Assembly: GCF_007483665.1 (NCBI RefSeq)
Contig: NZ_VIQO01000040.1
Span: forward strand, 62,001-126,000
DNA from: Catellatospora sichuanensis
GTDB lineage: Bacteria; Actinomycetota; Actinomycetes; Mycobacteriales; Micromonosporaceae
Direction: 5' to 3'
Length of the DNA: 64,000 nt
Shown here: positions 33,355-42,673 of the stretch, piece by piece
Numbering within the stretch: the first letter of the stretch is position 1
Layout: the number at the start of each line of letters is the position of its first letter
Program-made: the position numbers and the translations under genes
Notes under the pieces: model-generated
The model's database searches: none
Seen by the model: only the letters and a program-made list of their open reading frames with translations
Told to the model about the DNA's origin: nothing

Positions 33355-34128
33355 TCAGTCGCGGTGGAAGAAGATGTCGTCCATGTCGCCGCGGAACTGG
33401 TCGGTGTCACCGTCGTGCTTGGCGCCGTTGATCGTCTTGGCCCCGATCGTCACGGTGCCGGTCGGCAGGATCGCGCCCATGGTGGCCGTGGCCGTGACTG
33501 CAGGCGTCAGGAGCGTGCCGGTGGCCGGGTCGGTGACGCGGAGCTCGAAGCTGGTCGCAGACAGGCGCGAACACTTCATCTTCACCCACGTGTTGTCGGG
33601 CAGGGTGTATCCGGTGGCCTTGAGCAGCACCTCGGTGGTCCCGTCGGCCCAGCGGCAGCTCGGCGTGAGCTTGTCGACCTGCAGCTTCCACTGAGACGCG
33701 CCGACCGTGGCGAAGCCGTACTGGAAGACGTTCATGCCGGCGTTGGGGTTCACGACGCCGTTGTGGACCCGGACGCTGGCGCCGAACGCGAACGTGCCCG
33801 CGCCGGCGCTGTTCGGGACCAGGGTGCTGGACACCGCCGGGGTGATCCTGGACTGCTCGCACGTTCCCGCGGTCGCGCACGCGGCCCCGCTGAAGTGCAG
33901 GTACGGGTTGGTCGTGCCGGCGTCGGTGACGGTGGTGACCGTGCCGCCGTTGGCGGACCCGACGGTGCCGTCGTTGAGGTTGCCGGACGTGTCGACGACC
34001 GTCGTCGCCGACGACATCGTGCCCTGGTATCGCAGCTCGTAGTAGAAGACGGCCTGCGCCCCGCTGGCCATCGACACCGCGATCGCAGCGCCGAACGCCA
34101 CGGCCGCGAAGAGCCTGGATTTCTTCAT
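33355..34128 (-). CDS. Secreted concanavalin/LamG-like lectin-fold protein
   Basis: 257 aa from ATG 34128 (MKKSRLFAAVAFGAAIAVSM, signal peptide ending GAQAV). The mature part is one jelly-roll domain: VDTSGNLNDGTVGSANG, then HFSGAACATAGTCEQSRITP, SVRVHNGVVNPNAGMNVFQ, WKLQVDKL, WVKMKCSRLSATSFELRV, and a C-terminal DGDTDQFRGDMDDIFFHRD, the GxMDDIxFxR ending typical of LamG/ConA-like modules. Four cysteines suggest two disulfides. It is predicted to bind a sugar or protein outside the cell. The frame is open to 34467, but the upstream part lacks coding character and would bury the signal peptide. Confidence 0.8.
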   Translation of the reverse strand: MKKSRLFAAVAFGAAIAVSMASGAQAVFYYELRYQGTMSSATTVVDTSGNLNDGTVGSANGGTVTTVTDAGTTNPYLHFSGAACATAGTCEQSRITPAVSSTLVPNSAGAGTFAFGASVRVHNGVVNPNAGMNVFQYGFATVGASQWKLQVDKLTPSCRWADGTTEVLLKATGYTLPDNTWVKMKCSRLSATSFELRVTDPATGTLLTPAVTATATMGAILPTGTVTIGAKTINGAKHDGDTDQFRGDMDDIFFHRD

Positions 34129-34868
34129 TTCGTTGACTCCATCCGAAGGGGTGAGCGCCCAGGGAGGGTGCGCAGGACGGATCGCCGTGACGGATGCCTG
34201 AGCGGAACAAGGACGGCGGTCAGGCGTCGGCCAAGACCGTCCTTGATGGAACGCGAACCGCTCGATGCGTCGGAGACGCGGTTGCCGAGTCGCAGAGTCG
34301 CCGCGACCTGTGCGACTGGCGCTTGCCCATGACGTCGCGGAAAAACCGCGGACGACCGGGCATTGCGGCGTTGAAAGGCGCATTTGCGGCGCGCTGATAC
34401 TCGGAAGTGAGCATCCTTGGTGATGACATGATTCTGCGCCCTCCCCGTGGCTTCCATATGAGAACACGCGGCCCTCTTTCGCCGCTGTCCCGTAATCGAA
34501 TCGTGACGGCCCAGAACGGCGTCGATACCGGTGACCTGCCTGAGGTCAGGGCGGCCACAACGCGGATACAAAGCCCCTGTGCCTGCGGTGCAACCACATC
34601 GACGCGATGAGCGGCCGGGACTGCAGGAAATGCAGTGCTCTTGTCCGGACGTTCGCCTTCGTGCATGATCTGCCGCGTTGTGCCCGTCGGTGCGCAAAGA
34701 CACCATGAGTCCGATATGGATCAGTAATGCCTGCCCCATCCAGAGAAGCAGTAGATAGCATCCGCCCACGCCGCGACCACGCAGTTACGAACCTCGCGCG
34801 GCTCGACGTCTGCATCGACTCCCTGTGGATCTTCTCGCAGTTATCGGCTGTGGTTGCTCGTTCGCGCG
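34129..34868. other. Long non-coding or decayed stretch
   Basis: About 740 nt with lower GC than average and no frame with convincing codon bias on either strand. It holds the promoter region of the lectin-like gene and possibly degraded sequence next to the mobile-element debris at 35.5-36.7 kb. I see no RNA gene. Confidence 0.4.
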
Positions 34869-35384
34869 TCACACCATCGAGGCGCCGACCGCCAACTCGT
34901 ACTGCAGCACATGGGCGATGTCGACCATTCGCCCGTCGGCCAGTGTCCGGCCCGACGGCCACACGATCGACTGCAGTCGCCGATTCTCGATGGTGCGGAT
35001 CGGCGCGCTCGCATGAAGATCGATGCTGTCCTGGTCACACCACGTGACGACGGCCTGCCAGAAGCGCTCCACCTGCATCCAGCCCGCGACCGTCCGCGGT
35101 CCGCGCAAAGGCAGCAGATCTTCGGTGGTGAACAACCCAACCACGCCGTGCGACGTGGTGTTCTGCAGCGCCTCCAGAAACTTCAGCGCAGTGAGCGGGC
35201 CGTCGCCCTGCTCCGCCAGCAGGTCCTCGACAACACGCAGGCAGGCCGCGGCTCGGCCGTTGTCCCTGCGCGCCACTTCCATCGCGATGGCCGGCATCTG
35301 GATCTCACCACCCGCCGTGGGTAGCCCCGCAGCAGCCATGAGACGAAGCACCGGCGGCAATGGCCGCCGTTTGAACAGTCCCAC
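34869..35384 (-). CDS. Small soluble protein, unknown function
   Basis: 171 aa. A basic N-terminus (MGLFKRRPLPPVLRLMAA) is followed by helical segments (AIAMEVARRDNGRAAACLRV, then LTALKFLEALQN) and an alpha/beta C-terminus with W-Q-A-V-V-T-W and HASAPIRTIENRRL. No signal peptide or membrane helix, no catalytic motif. The style is that of actinobacterial proteins found near contact-dependent toxin immunity or NTF2-like families, but I cannot assign it. Next to mobile-element debris. Confidence 0.5.
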   Translation of the reverse strand: MGLFKRRPLPPVLRLMAAAGLPTAGGEIQMPAIAMEVARRDNGRAAACLRVVEDLLAEQGDGPLTALKFLEALQNTTSHGVVGLFTTEDLLPLRGPRTVAGWMQVERFWQAVVTWCDQDSIDLHASAPIRTIENRRLQSIVWPSGRTLADGRMVDIAHVLQYELAVGASMV

Positions 35385-35533
35385 GTCGTCACCTCGTCCA
35401 GCCGGTCGCGGTCATGGATCATGCCAGCCGCGACCCCGCACGTCGACCCGCTCGCCTGAGTTGCCGTTGCAATCGAGTGATCTCTAGTGGGCACTCAATT
35501 GCAGTCGGCCGTTGCCGGCCGACGGTCCCCGTC

Positions 35534-36312
35534 TTACCCACCGAGGTGGTGGTGCGGGGTGGTCGGTTCACAGCCACCTGCCACCACGGGGTTGGTCTTA
35601 CGGTCGGCTCCACGGCCGTTTAGCGTCTCCCGGCCACTCCGGGCGACGTCCTGCTGCAGGTTGATCGCCGCGTTCAGATCACGGTCCAAGCTGAGGCCGC
35701 AATGGCCGCAGGTGTAGGTCCGTTCCCGCAGCGCCAGCTTGGGTTTCACCACGCCGCAGGATGAACAGGTCTTCGAGGAGGCAAACCACCGGTCGGCCCT
35801 AGCCAGGCGGCCGCCGTGCCATGCGGTCTTGTATTCGAGCTGGCGGCGCAGGGTGGCCCAGCCGGCGTCGGCGATGTGGCGGGCCAGGCGCCGGTTGGCC
35901 ATCATGCCGGCGATGTTGAGGTCCTCGACCACGATCGAGCCGTATATGCCGGCCAGGGTGGTGGTGAGTTTGTGCAGTCCGTCGGCGCGCAGGTTCGCCA
36001 TGCGGGCGTGTGCGCGGGCCAGGCGGGTCTTGGCCTGCTGCCAGCGGCGTGATGGCCGCCGTCCGGTCCGCCGGTCCGGGCCCTGCCGCCGGGACAGTGT
36101 CCGGGCCGCACGGGGGTGAGCTGCTCACCGTCCAGGCCGTAGGTGCGTTCGGCGGCGCGCTGGTCGAGGTTGGCGCGCACCGCCGCTAGGGCCCAGTTGA
36201 ACGCGAACCGCCCGGCTCCGGCGTGGCGGTGCAGGTAACGGTCCTGGGCCGGGGTCGGGTCCAGGGCGAACCGATACGCCTGCACCACCACCGAACCAGC
36301 CACATCGGACAC
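35534..36312 (-). pseudogene. tnpB: Decayed TnpB (IS200/IS605-type) with internal deletion and frameshift
   Basis: Two frames join a TnpB. Frame 1 (from 36312) gives the N-terminus (VVVQAYRFALDPTPAQDRYL; FAFNWALAAVRANLDQR). Frame 2 (to 35534) gives the C-terminus: RWQQAKTRLARAHARMANLR, SIVVEDLNIAGMM (RuvC Glu), the zinc finger CSSCG...CGHCG and LDRDLNAAINLQ (last RuvC Asp). About 120-150 residues including the first RuvC Asp segment are missing near 36060-36120, so the nuclease is dead. It differs from the intact tnpB at 46107. Short hairpins at the 3' side (around 35503-35522, GTCGGCC/GGCCGAC) fall where the omega-RNA/right end would be. Confidence 0.8.
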
Positions 36313-36539
36313 TCGAGCAGATTAGACAACCCGTACGACTACACCGCCATCGCCCGCGGACATCAGCCGGGCCGAGCTTGCCACCGCACGCTGGAGCGCA
36401 CCAAAGCACACTCAAACACCAGCAGTTGGATACCCCACTCGCGGCGAGGCAGGCAGAAAGTCGACGTCCGTCCGGCAGCTGGGCGGGTCGCCGTCAGAGG
36501 TCCCGCACCGTGCCGACGTCCACGAACTGGCGCTCCTGG

Positions 36540-36692
36540 ATCACAGGCTGCCGGCGCACTGTCCATGACTACGAACGCCACCCGGAGCACCGCGCCGCCA
36601 TGGTCCAGTGGGCCATGGTCGTCGTCATGACCCGGCGCCTGACCCGATACCACACGACCGGACGCCTCCAAGCCATACTCGGCACCGCCTGA
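36540..36692 (+). pseudogene. C-terminal remnant of an IS5-family transposase
   Basis: The frame reads RRTVHDYERHPEHRAAMVQW, then AMVVVMTRRLTRYH, which is the C-terminal signature of IS5/IS4-type DDE transposases (R-x-x-x-D-Y-E-R-x-P-x-H-x-x-M-x-x-W-A). The upstream part lacks the DDE core. This is a leftover of an insertion that, with the broken tnpB next door, marks 35.5-36.7 kb as an insertion hot spot. Confidence 0.6.
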
Positions 36693-36701
36693 CCTGGTTG
36701 G

Positions 36702-37430
36702 TCAACGAGCGCTCAGTCCCGTGACCCGGATGCTCAGCTGGGTGCCAAGTTCATGGAATCCGAGCGCACGTGCCACTCGACGCGACGGTTCGGGACGAGC
36801 CCGCCACTGGGGCAGGAGGTCGTTGGCCAAGGCGTCAGCCACTGCTGCGCCCCCGACGACGCGTGCAAGCCCGCGCCCACGCTGTTGCGGGGCGGTGAGT
36901 ACGCAGATATGGGCAGCCTGACCCGGCCAGCGTCGGTAGCCGGCCGCCGCCACAACGTGTGTCCCGCTGCGCATCACGAACGCGGGCGAGGTGATTTCTG
37001 CGAGCCCGCACTCGTCGGCGTCATCCGACGGAACCGAGGCGAGGAATGCGGCGAGATCAGCATGACCTGCGGGGATGACGTCTATAAGGTCGGTATCCGT
37101 TGGTCGGAAGCTGTCCTTGTCACAGTAGGCCAGTGTCGCTGGACCCAACAGTTCAGCGACAGGCAGGGCGCGGCACACCCGGTCAGGGTCGGTCAGGGTG
37201 GTGACCGGCAGTCCGCCCAGCCGCTCCCGTACGAGATCACCGATGCCGTCCTCCGGAACAGTGATGATCGCGGCGTTGCCGAGCGTGACGATCCCGCTCC
37301 AGCCGGGCGGACACAGCAACGACCTCTCCGAGACGACCACTTCCGTGCCCTCGGCGGGGAAGGTGACGGCGACGCCGGCCAGCTCAAGCCAGACCTGCCG
37401 AGCCCGGACGATCAAGAATTCACTGGCCAT
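36702..37430 (-). CDS. GNAT-family N-acetyltransferase
   Basis: 242 aa from ATG 37430, which has a CAGGA ribosome-binding site at suitable spacing; the frame is open to 37541. The C-terminal GNAT domain includes SPAFVMRSGTHVVAAAGYRR, AAHICVLTAPQQRGRGLARV (acetyl-CoA pyrophosphate loop Q/R-x-x-G-x-G/A) and a final SRRVARALGFHELGTQLSIR. The N-terminal 110 residues are a separate domain. Substrate unknown; the fold resembles FR47-like acetyltransferases. It stands between the IS debris and a HAD gene. Confidence 0.78.
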   Translation of the reverse strand: MASEFLIVRARQVWLELAGVAVTFPAEGTEVVVSERSLLCPPGWSGIVTLGNAAIITVPEDGIGDLVRERLGGLPVTTLTDPDRVCRALPVAELLGPATLAYCDKDSFRPTDTDLIDVIPAGHADLAAFLASVPSDDADECGLAEITSPAFVMRSGTHVVAAAGYRRWPGQAAHICVLTAPQQRGRGLARVVGGAAVADALANDLLPQWRARPEPSRRVARALGFHELGTQLSIRVTGLSAR

Positions 37431-37537
37431 GATCGCATCCTGGTGGTTGCTGGGGACGCACGCCACCGAGTTGCGGCCGGCGATGGGTGTCGCATCGATC
37501 GTCGACAACGCCTTGACCTGCCCAGTTCTAGCAATTG

Positions 37538-38227
37538 TCAAATCTTGCGGGTGGGCAGTGCCTGATGGAGGGTTGGCTGCCGTTCGGTGATGAGATTCGG
37601 CAGCTGGCGCATGTCGTGGAAGACGACGGTGTTGTGGCCTTCAAGGCGTTCGGCCGGGGTGAGTCCGCCGGCGTAGCCGAAGGTTCGCATGCCGGCGGCG
37701 CGGGCGGCGTGGACGCCGGGTTGGCTGTCCTCGACGACAACGCAGGCTTCGGGATCGACGCCCATCTGCTGGGCGGCGTGCAGGAACAGGTCGGGTGCGG
37801 GCTTGCCGCGGGAGACTTCGGTGGCACTGTAGATGCGGCCTGCGAAGCGTTCGTAGAGCCCGGTGCGGCCCAGAGTGTGCCGCATCTTGTCGTGGGAGCC
37901 GTTGGAGGCGACGCATGTCGGCAGAGTGAGCGCGTCGAGTGCTTCCGGCAAGCCGTCGACCGGGGCAAGCTCGGCGTCCACGGCCTCCCGGTGGAGCTGC
38001 TCGAACCTCTCCGACCAGATCGCGGCCGTGTCCGGGCCGAGCTGGGCGGCGATCTGCTCGTGGATGGCGGCGGGTGAGCGCCCCATGAACCGGTCCACGA
38101 CCTCGTCCTCTGTCAGCGGCCACCCGAGCTCGGCTCCGAGTCCGACCTGGACACGAGCGGCGATGCGCTCGATGTCGACCAGTACGCCGTCGCAGTCGAA
38201 TATGACGAGTGCAATGGGCTTGATCAT
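37538..38227 (-). CDS. HAD-superfamily phosphatase / beta-phosphoglucomutase-like
   Basis: 229 aa from ATG 38227 (27 nt shorter than the open frame). Motif I VIFDCDGVLVD (residues about 7-17), cap domain helices, motif II VASNGSH, motif III Lys in SRGKPAPDLFLHAAQQMG and motif IV VVVEDSQPGVHAARAAGM. Motif I FDCDGVLVD with the helical cap places it in HAD-IA, with phosphoglycolate phosphatase or beta-phosphoglucomutase as nearest functions. Substrate unknown. Confidence 0.88.
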   Translation of the reverse strand: MIKPIALVIFDCDGVLVDIERIAARVQVGLGAELGWPLTEDEVVDRFMGRSPAAIHEQIAAQLGPDTAAIWSERFEQLHREAVDAELAPVDGLPEALDALTLPTCVASNGSHDKMRHTLGRTGLYERFAGRIYSATEVSRGKPAPDLFLHAAQQMGVDPEACVVVEDSQPGVHAARAAGMRTFGYAGGLTPAERLEGHNTVVFHDMRQLPNLITERQPTLHQALPTRKI

Positions 38228-38458
38228 TCCCGCAGCATAGGCCCTGCTGCTCACGCTGCGGCGGCCTCCTCACGCTCGACCACGCCGTTGTTGAACTGGG
38301 CGCCGGAGCGGACCAGAGCGACGAGGCAGACTCCGGTGATGGCTCGCGCTCTACCTCATCCACCTGGGCAGCGCTATCCGCGTCTTCTACGACACGAGGA
38401 TCGCCAACGCTTCCAACGCAACAGCCGTACAAGAGCCCTGGGCATTGACGTCACTTGG

Positions 38459-38797
38459 ATGATTGGTCGCATGACCGTGGATGATCCGGAGCCGGTGTGG
38501 GTCGCCTTGCGTCTGGTCATCGTGGCCCTCGGCTTTGTCTGGGTCTTACTCGGCGTGCGTGTCGCGGTGACGCGACGGTTTCCTATGGCCTGGGTGCGGG
38601 CTGCGCGCCTGACGACGAGCCAGCGATCCCAGCCCATCCGCCTCGGTGGTGGCGTCGCCCTGCTCGGTGCGAGTGCGCTCCTCCAGCAGGCACCGTTTCT
38701 CCTCCCCCTGCCCTCGGCGGTCGGACGTGCCCTGTTCGCAGTGGCACTGCTTCTCCTCATGAGTGCGGTGGGAGGGCACGTCCTGCTCCGGCGCTGA
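38459..38797 (+). CDS. Small membrane protein, unknown
   Basis: 112 aa from ATG 38459 (ATG 38471 possible). Three hydrophobic helices (about residues 14-34 VALRLVIVALGFVWVLLGV; 62-80 GGGVALLGASALLQQAPFLL in part; 86-104 LFAVALLLLMSAVGGHVLL) with a basic loop. The frame is open to 38288, but the upstream part is not protein-like. No family recognised. Confidence 0.55.
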   Translation: MIGRMTVDDPEPVWVALRLVIVALGFVWVLLGVRVAVTRRFPMAWVRAARLTTSQRSQPIRLGGGVALLGASALLQQAPFLLPLPSAVGRALFAVALLLLMSAVGGHVLLRR

Positions 38798-38864
38798 CCG
38801 TCCTGAAGATCAGTAGCGGACCGGCAGCCCTTTCCCGTCGTGGCCGGGTGCGACTATTCCCGAC

Positions 38865-39700
38865 ATGGCTTCCACCATCGACCTCGCCGCGATCGCCCAT
38901 CGGCACCTGCCCGCCGACATCGCCGCCCGTTGGATCACCCTGCTGCGACCCGCGATCCGACTCCGCTCGGATGGCGCAGCGGGACGGCTCGAGGTCGGCC
39001 ACAGCGGCGGCGAGCCGGTGCTGCCGGCCGGCGAGCCGTGGCCGGTGTGGCCGGGGCATGGCCCGCTGACGCTGGTCGCGTCGATCGACTGTGCTCGGCT
39101 GCCAGTCGTCGCCGGCCTGCCGCTGCCGGCCGGTGGCCGGCTGCTGTTCTTCTACTTCGACGGCCAGTACGACAACGGAGAGGCGTTGGTGTACTGCATG
39201 GATCCCCAGTCGCAGGCCGGTGCCCGAGTGGTCTTCGTTCCCGCCGAGCTGCCGTCGGAGCCGGCTGTCGCCCCCGCCGGCATCGAGCCGTATCCGCGGT
39301 GGCCGCTGTACGCGGACGTGGTCGACACCGCGCCGGATTACGACAGCCTTGCGGTCCGGAAGGCCTTCCCGGAGTCGGCGAACACCGACGGCGATCATCC
39401 GGTGTGCGGTGACGACTTCGTCGATGGCCTGGATCTGCCGTACCACTTCGGTGATCAGCTCGGCGGGCACCCGCTGTCTATCCAGGGTCCCGTCGAGTTC
39501 GAGGTGGCACAGGCCGCGCTCGGCGGCGTGATTGGCGGTCGCCGGTCCTGTCGCTCGAAGCGGCGCGCTGGCGGCTGCTCGCCCAGTTCAGCCACGGCAG
39601 CCATGGCGGGCACACGGCAGGCACCCTGTACTGGATGATCAAGGAGGAAGACCTCGCGGCGGGCCGCTTCGACCGGGCGCTGTTCGCCCGGCAGTGCTGA
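38865..39700 (+). pseudogene. DUF1963 (YwqG-like) protein gene with C-terminal frameshift
   Basis: The first frame (from ATG 38865) encodes a DUF1963 protein: GGEPVLPAGEPWPVWPGHGP, LTLVASIDCARL, LLFFYFDGQYD, HFGDQLGGHPLSIQGPVE. After about residue 225 (near 39530-39545) the natural continuation is in another frame: VLSLEAARWRLLAQFSHGSH, then LYWMIKEEDLAAGRFDRA and a stop at 39698-39700. The YWMI..EDLA..FD ending is the DUF1963 C-terminus. A single-base change in the run near 39540 would restore one 277-aa product. It is either a recent inactivation or a sequencing error. Confidence 0.75.
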
Positions 39701-39872
39701 CGGCGATGTTCTCGGCTGGACGGCTCACGCCGCGTTGGTCAGCCGCCAGAGCCGGCGCAGGGCCGACGGCTCGGTCGGGCGATTGTGGGCCCGTTCGGCG
39801 GATGCCCGCATATCAGGTGATCTTCTAGATTGCTGCGGGCCGTCGGTGGTGGCCGGGACTTAGGGAGCGATC

Positions 39873-40979
39873 GTGAGGAACCGTCTGGCCGGCCTGCTGG
39901 CCGCCGTCCTGTGCGCCGTCGTGTGGGCGCCGTCCGCTGCGCACGCCGCGGTGCCGCTCGACCTGGCACTGTCGAGCGTGCCGTCGTCGGTGACGACCGG
40001 GGCGCGGGTGACCACCGCGGTGGACGTCATCGTGCGCAACCAGGGCTCGGCCACCGCCGAGGCATACCTGGCGGTGACGCTGGAGGGTGGCACCGGCCGG
40101 GTCTCGGTCAGCTCGACGGGCACCTACGCCCAGCTCGAGCCGGGCGAGCAGCGACGGCTCACCGCACTGATCACGCTGCGGCCGTATGCGAAGACCGGCT
40201 TCGCGGGCACGATGGTCGTGCGCGCCGAGGGCGGAGTCGACGGCGCGGTCCCGGCCGATGCCCGCTTCGGCATCGCGCGGGTCAAGGTCACCGTCGGCGT
40301 GCCACGCACCGCGGACGTGGTGGTCAGCGGCAACAGGGTCGCACAAGCCAACCCGGGGGAGACGGCGGTGTTCCGGTACACGGTCGCCAACCGGGGCCCG
40401 ATGGAGGTGCCGACCTTCGAGCTGACGGTGCGCAGCAGCGGCTTCGAGATCGTCCGACTGGTCGGCTGCACGAAGCTGGCGAAGTCGGCGTTCCGGTGCC
40501 GCGCGAACGATCTCGCCCCCGGCAAGTCGCTGCGCTGGGAGATGCACCTGCGGTTCGCCAAGACCGACGTGAGCGCCTCAGGTGGGGCAAGTGTGCTCGT
40601 GGCCGAGCGCAGCGATGACACCAACGTCACCAATAGCGACTTCGGGTTCGACGTCCGCGCCCGCGGCTTGGGCGCCACCCCGGCGGCCAAGCCGACGGTC
40701 GGATCCTCAGCCGCCCCGTCGCGGTCGTCCGCGACGACCGCGACGGTTCCGTCCGCACCGGTCTCGGCGTCCGCCACCCCGGTGGCGCCGGCCACGGCGG
40801 GGTCGGAGGCGGCTGCGGGTGTGCCGGTCAGTGCTTCGGAGCCGAAGTCCGGCTCCGGCTCCGGCTCACCCGCGATAGCCGCGTTCGCGCTCGTGCTGGC
40901 GCTGACCGTGGGCGCTTCGATCGGCCTTTGGCGGCGGAGCCGTGCTGCTGCGGCGGAGGCAGCCGAGCCCGTCGAGTGA
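39873..40979 (+). CDS. Surface protein with Ig-like domains and C-terminal membrane anchor
   Basis: 368 aa from GTG 39873 (AGGGAG Shine-Dalgarno). Signal peptide MRNRLAGLLAAVLCAVVWAP to AHAA. Two beta-sandwich domains (about 30-135 LALSSVPSSVTTGARVTTAV; 140-255 ADVVVSGNRVAQANPGETAV, RYTVANRGPMEVPTFEL) resemble CARDB/DUF11-type repeats. A Pro/Ala/Ser/Thr-rich stalk (260-330) precedes a membrane helix (AIAAFALVLALTVGASIGLW) and a short basic tail (RRSRAAAAE), the anchor layout of actinobacterial surface proteins, without an LPXTG motif. Binding partner unknown. Confidence 0.78.
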   Translation: MRNRLAGLLAAVLCAVVWAPSAAHAAVPLDLALSSVPSSVTTGARVTTAVDVIVRNQGSATAEAYLAVTLEGGTGRVSVSSTGTYAQLEPGEQRRLTALITLRPYAKTGFAGTMVVRAEGGVDGAVPADARFGIARVKVTVGVPRTADVVVSGNRVAQANPGETAVFRYTVANRGPMEVPTFELTVRSSGFEIVRLVGCTKLAKSAFRCRANDLAPGKSLRWEMHLRFAKTDVSASGGASVLVAERSDDTNVTNSDFGFDVRARGLGATPAAKPTVGSSAAPSRSSATTATVPSAPVSASATPVAPATAGSEAAAGVPVSASEPKSGSGSGSPAIAAFALVLALTVGASIGLWRRSRAAAAEAAEPVE

Positions 40980-41260
40980 GCAGACGACCAGGCGCCCGCC
41001 GCGGTCCGACATCAAGTGCTTGCCGCGGGCGGCTCCTGCTCGCAGACGAGAGGTCGCCTACCGCGCACGCGGCACATTGCCGGGCGCTGCCACGTCCACG
41101 GCAGCCGGATGCGCTGTCTGGGCAGCGCGTGCGCAAAGGCGACGGCCCGATTCGAGCGGCCAGGCATGAGACAATACAGCCTAAAGGGGATGCCGGCACG
41201 GTACCTGCAGGAGTGACCTTCGTCCAAGCGCCGGCGCCCGATCTGCCGAGGAGGCGTGCC

Positions 41261-41752
41261 ATGCGTGAACACGTCAAGGGCAGGACGCTCATTGCCGCAG
41301 GCGAGGGCGACGACGCCGACGGCGTCGTGATCAAGCTGTACGGCGAGGAGACGAACGGGGTCGTCTCGGTCGTCGAGCAGCCGTTCGAGCCGGGACTTCT
41401 CCTACCGCCACATGTGCACCAGAACGACGTGTGGCTCTACGTGCTCGAGGGGGAGATGCACGCGCGGGTCGGCGACGAGGTCGTCAGGGCGACACCCGGC
41501 TGCTGGGTGCTGAAGCCGCGCCGGATCCCTCACACCATGTGGAACGCGGGGCCCGAACCTGCCCGCATCATCGAGGTGTACACGCCTGGTGGGTTCGAGT
41601 TGTTCTTCAAAGACTTCGGGCAGCGGTTGCGCCAAGGGCCGATCGGGCTCGATGAACTGAACCGCCTTGGCGAGCCGCACGGCATCCGGTTCTTCGACGA
41701 CTGGGTTGCCGACCTCAAAGCGACCTACAACCTGCGCCTCATCGGCGAGTAA
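41261..41752 (+). CDS. Cupin-domain protein
   Basis: 163 aa from ATG 41261 (GAGGAGG 6 nt upstream). Single small beta-barrel: cupin motif 1 is HVHQNDVWLYVLEGEMHARVG (in part PHVHQNDVWLYVLEGEM; His, His, Glu) and motif 2 PRRIPHTMWNAGPEPARI (His). It may be an enzyme or a ligand-binding stress protein; the metal ligands for dioxygenase-type cupins are present (HxH-x4-E and H). Monocistronic. The 280 nt upstream (40980-41260) hold no gene. Confidence 0.8.
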   Translation: MREHVKGRTLIAAGEGDDADGVVIKLYGEETNGVVSVVEQPFEPGLLLPPHVHQNDVWLYVLEGEMHARVGDEVVRATPGCWVLKPRRIPHTMWNAGPEPARIIEVYTPGGFELFFKDFGQRLRQGPIGLDELNRLGEPHGIRFFDDWVADLKATYNLRLIGE

Positions 41753-42138
41753 CCAGCGGTGCCGCCCGAGATGTGATCAGAGTGCCGTCCACCCCGACGC
41801 GACCGGTGCGCCGGGCACCTCATCACGGCGAGCACGTCGGGCACGCGGACGCCGAACTCGTGGAGAACCCGCCCGATCAGCGCGCCGCCGGCCGCAACAC
41901 CGGCTCTCGGCTGATGTACCACCAGCTGCGCCAACTTCAATGTTCGGCCGCCGGGCCGACCTGGCCGCCGATCAGGACCGCCTGTCGGCTGCATCAATGC
42001 GGTGCCCGAACGCGCCGCCATGTCGTGTATGGACGACCAGGCCGGTCGTGGAATGCGGCACAGAGCAACCGCGGACGCCCGGCAGATTACGCAGGTCCGT
42101 GATGCAAACTTCCGGGCGTCCCCGTCGTGAGGAAGGCG
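41753..42138. other. Intergenic stretch upstream of the sigma factor
   Basis: About 385 nt without a convincing coding frame on either strand. It probably includes the promoter of the ECF sigma operon; no -35/-10 pair can be called with confidence. Confidence 0.35.
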
Positions 42139-42154
42139 AAAGGAGGTGCACACA

Positions 42155-42673
42155 GTGCAAGATTCCGAGGAGGCCGACTTCACGGCCTTCGTCGCCGACC
42201 GCGCCCATGCCCTGCTGAAGACGGCGTACGCGCTGACCGGCGACCGGCACGCCGCCGAGGACCTGGTCCAGGGCGCACTGGCCAAGGCGTTCGCACGCTG
42301 GCGGCGCATCGAAGAACCCGAACCGTATCTCCACAAGATGATCTACAACGACTTCGTGTCGGGCTGGCGTTACCGGCGCCGCCGACCCGAGGTCGCCATG
42401 GCCCGGCTCCCCGAACGCGCCGCCGGGCAGCACGTGGAGTCGACCACCGCGCTACGCCTGATGATGCGTGAGGCGCTGCTGTCGCTGCCGCCACGCCAAC
42501 GCGCAGTGCTGATCCTGCGCTACTTCGAAGACCTCAGCGTCGAGGAGACCGCACGGATCCTGTCGTGCCGCCGCGGGACGGTGGCCAGCCAGGCCAACCG
42601 CGCCCTCACCAAACTACGCGAGCTGGTGCCCCTGCAGGGCATGGCCCCCGACCTCGTGGAAGGACGGCGATGA
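42155..42673 (+). CDS. SigE-family ECF RNA polymerase sigma factor
   Basis: 172 aa from GTG 42155, which sits 8 nt after a near-perfect AAAGGAGG; the GTG at 42146 overlaps that ribosome-binding site. Region 2: FVADRAHALLKTAYALTGDR and HAAEDLVQGALAKAFARW; region 4: LPPRQRAVLILRYFEDLSVE, ETARILSCRRGTVASQANRAL. The SigE-family pattern (short linker, R-x-x-L-x-x-TAYLLTGD-like start) is typical of actinobacterial ECF group 14/41-type factors. The next gene overlaps its stop and encodes a single-TM protein, likely its regulator. Confidence 0.92.
   Translation: MQDSEEADFTAFVADRAHALLKTAYALTGDRHAAEDLVQGALAKAFARWRRIEEPEPYLHKMIYNDFVSGWRYRRRRPEVAMARLPERAAGQHVESTTALRLMMREALLSLPPRQRAVLILRYFEDLSVEETARILSCRRGTVASQANRALTKLRELVPLQGMAPDLVEGRR

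Noticed and set aside
33220-34332. 370-codon plus-strand frame opposite the lectin-like gene
   Set aside because: Antisense shadow; the minus strand has signal peptide and domain motifs.
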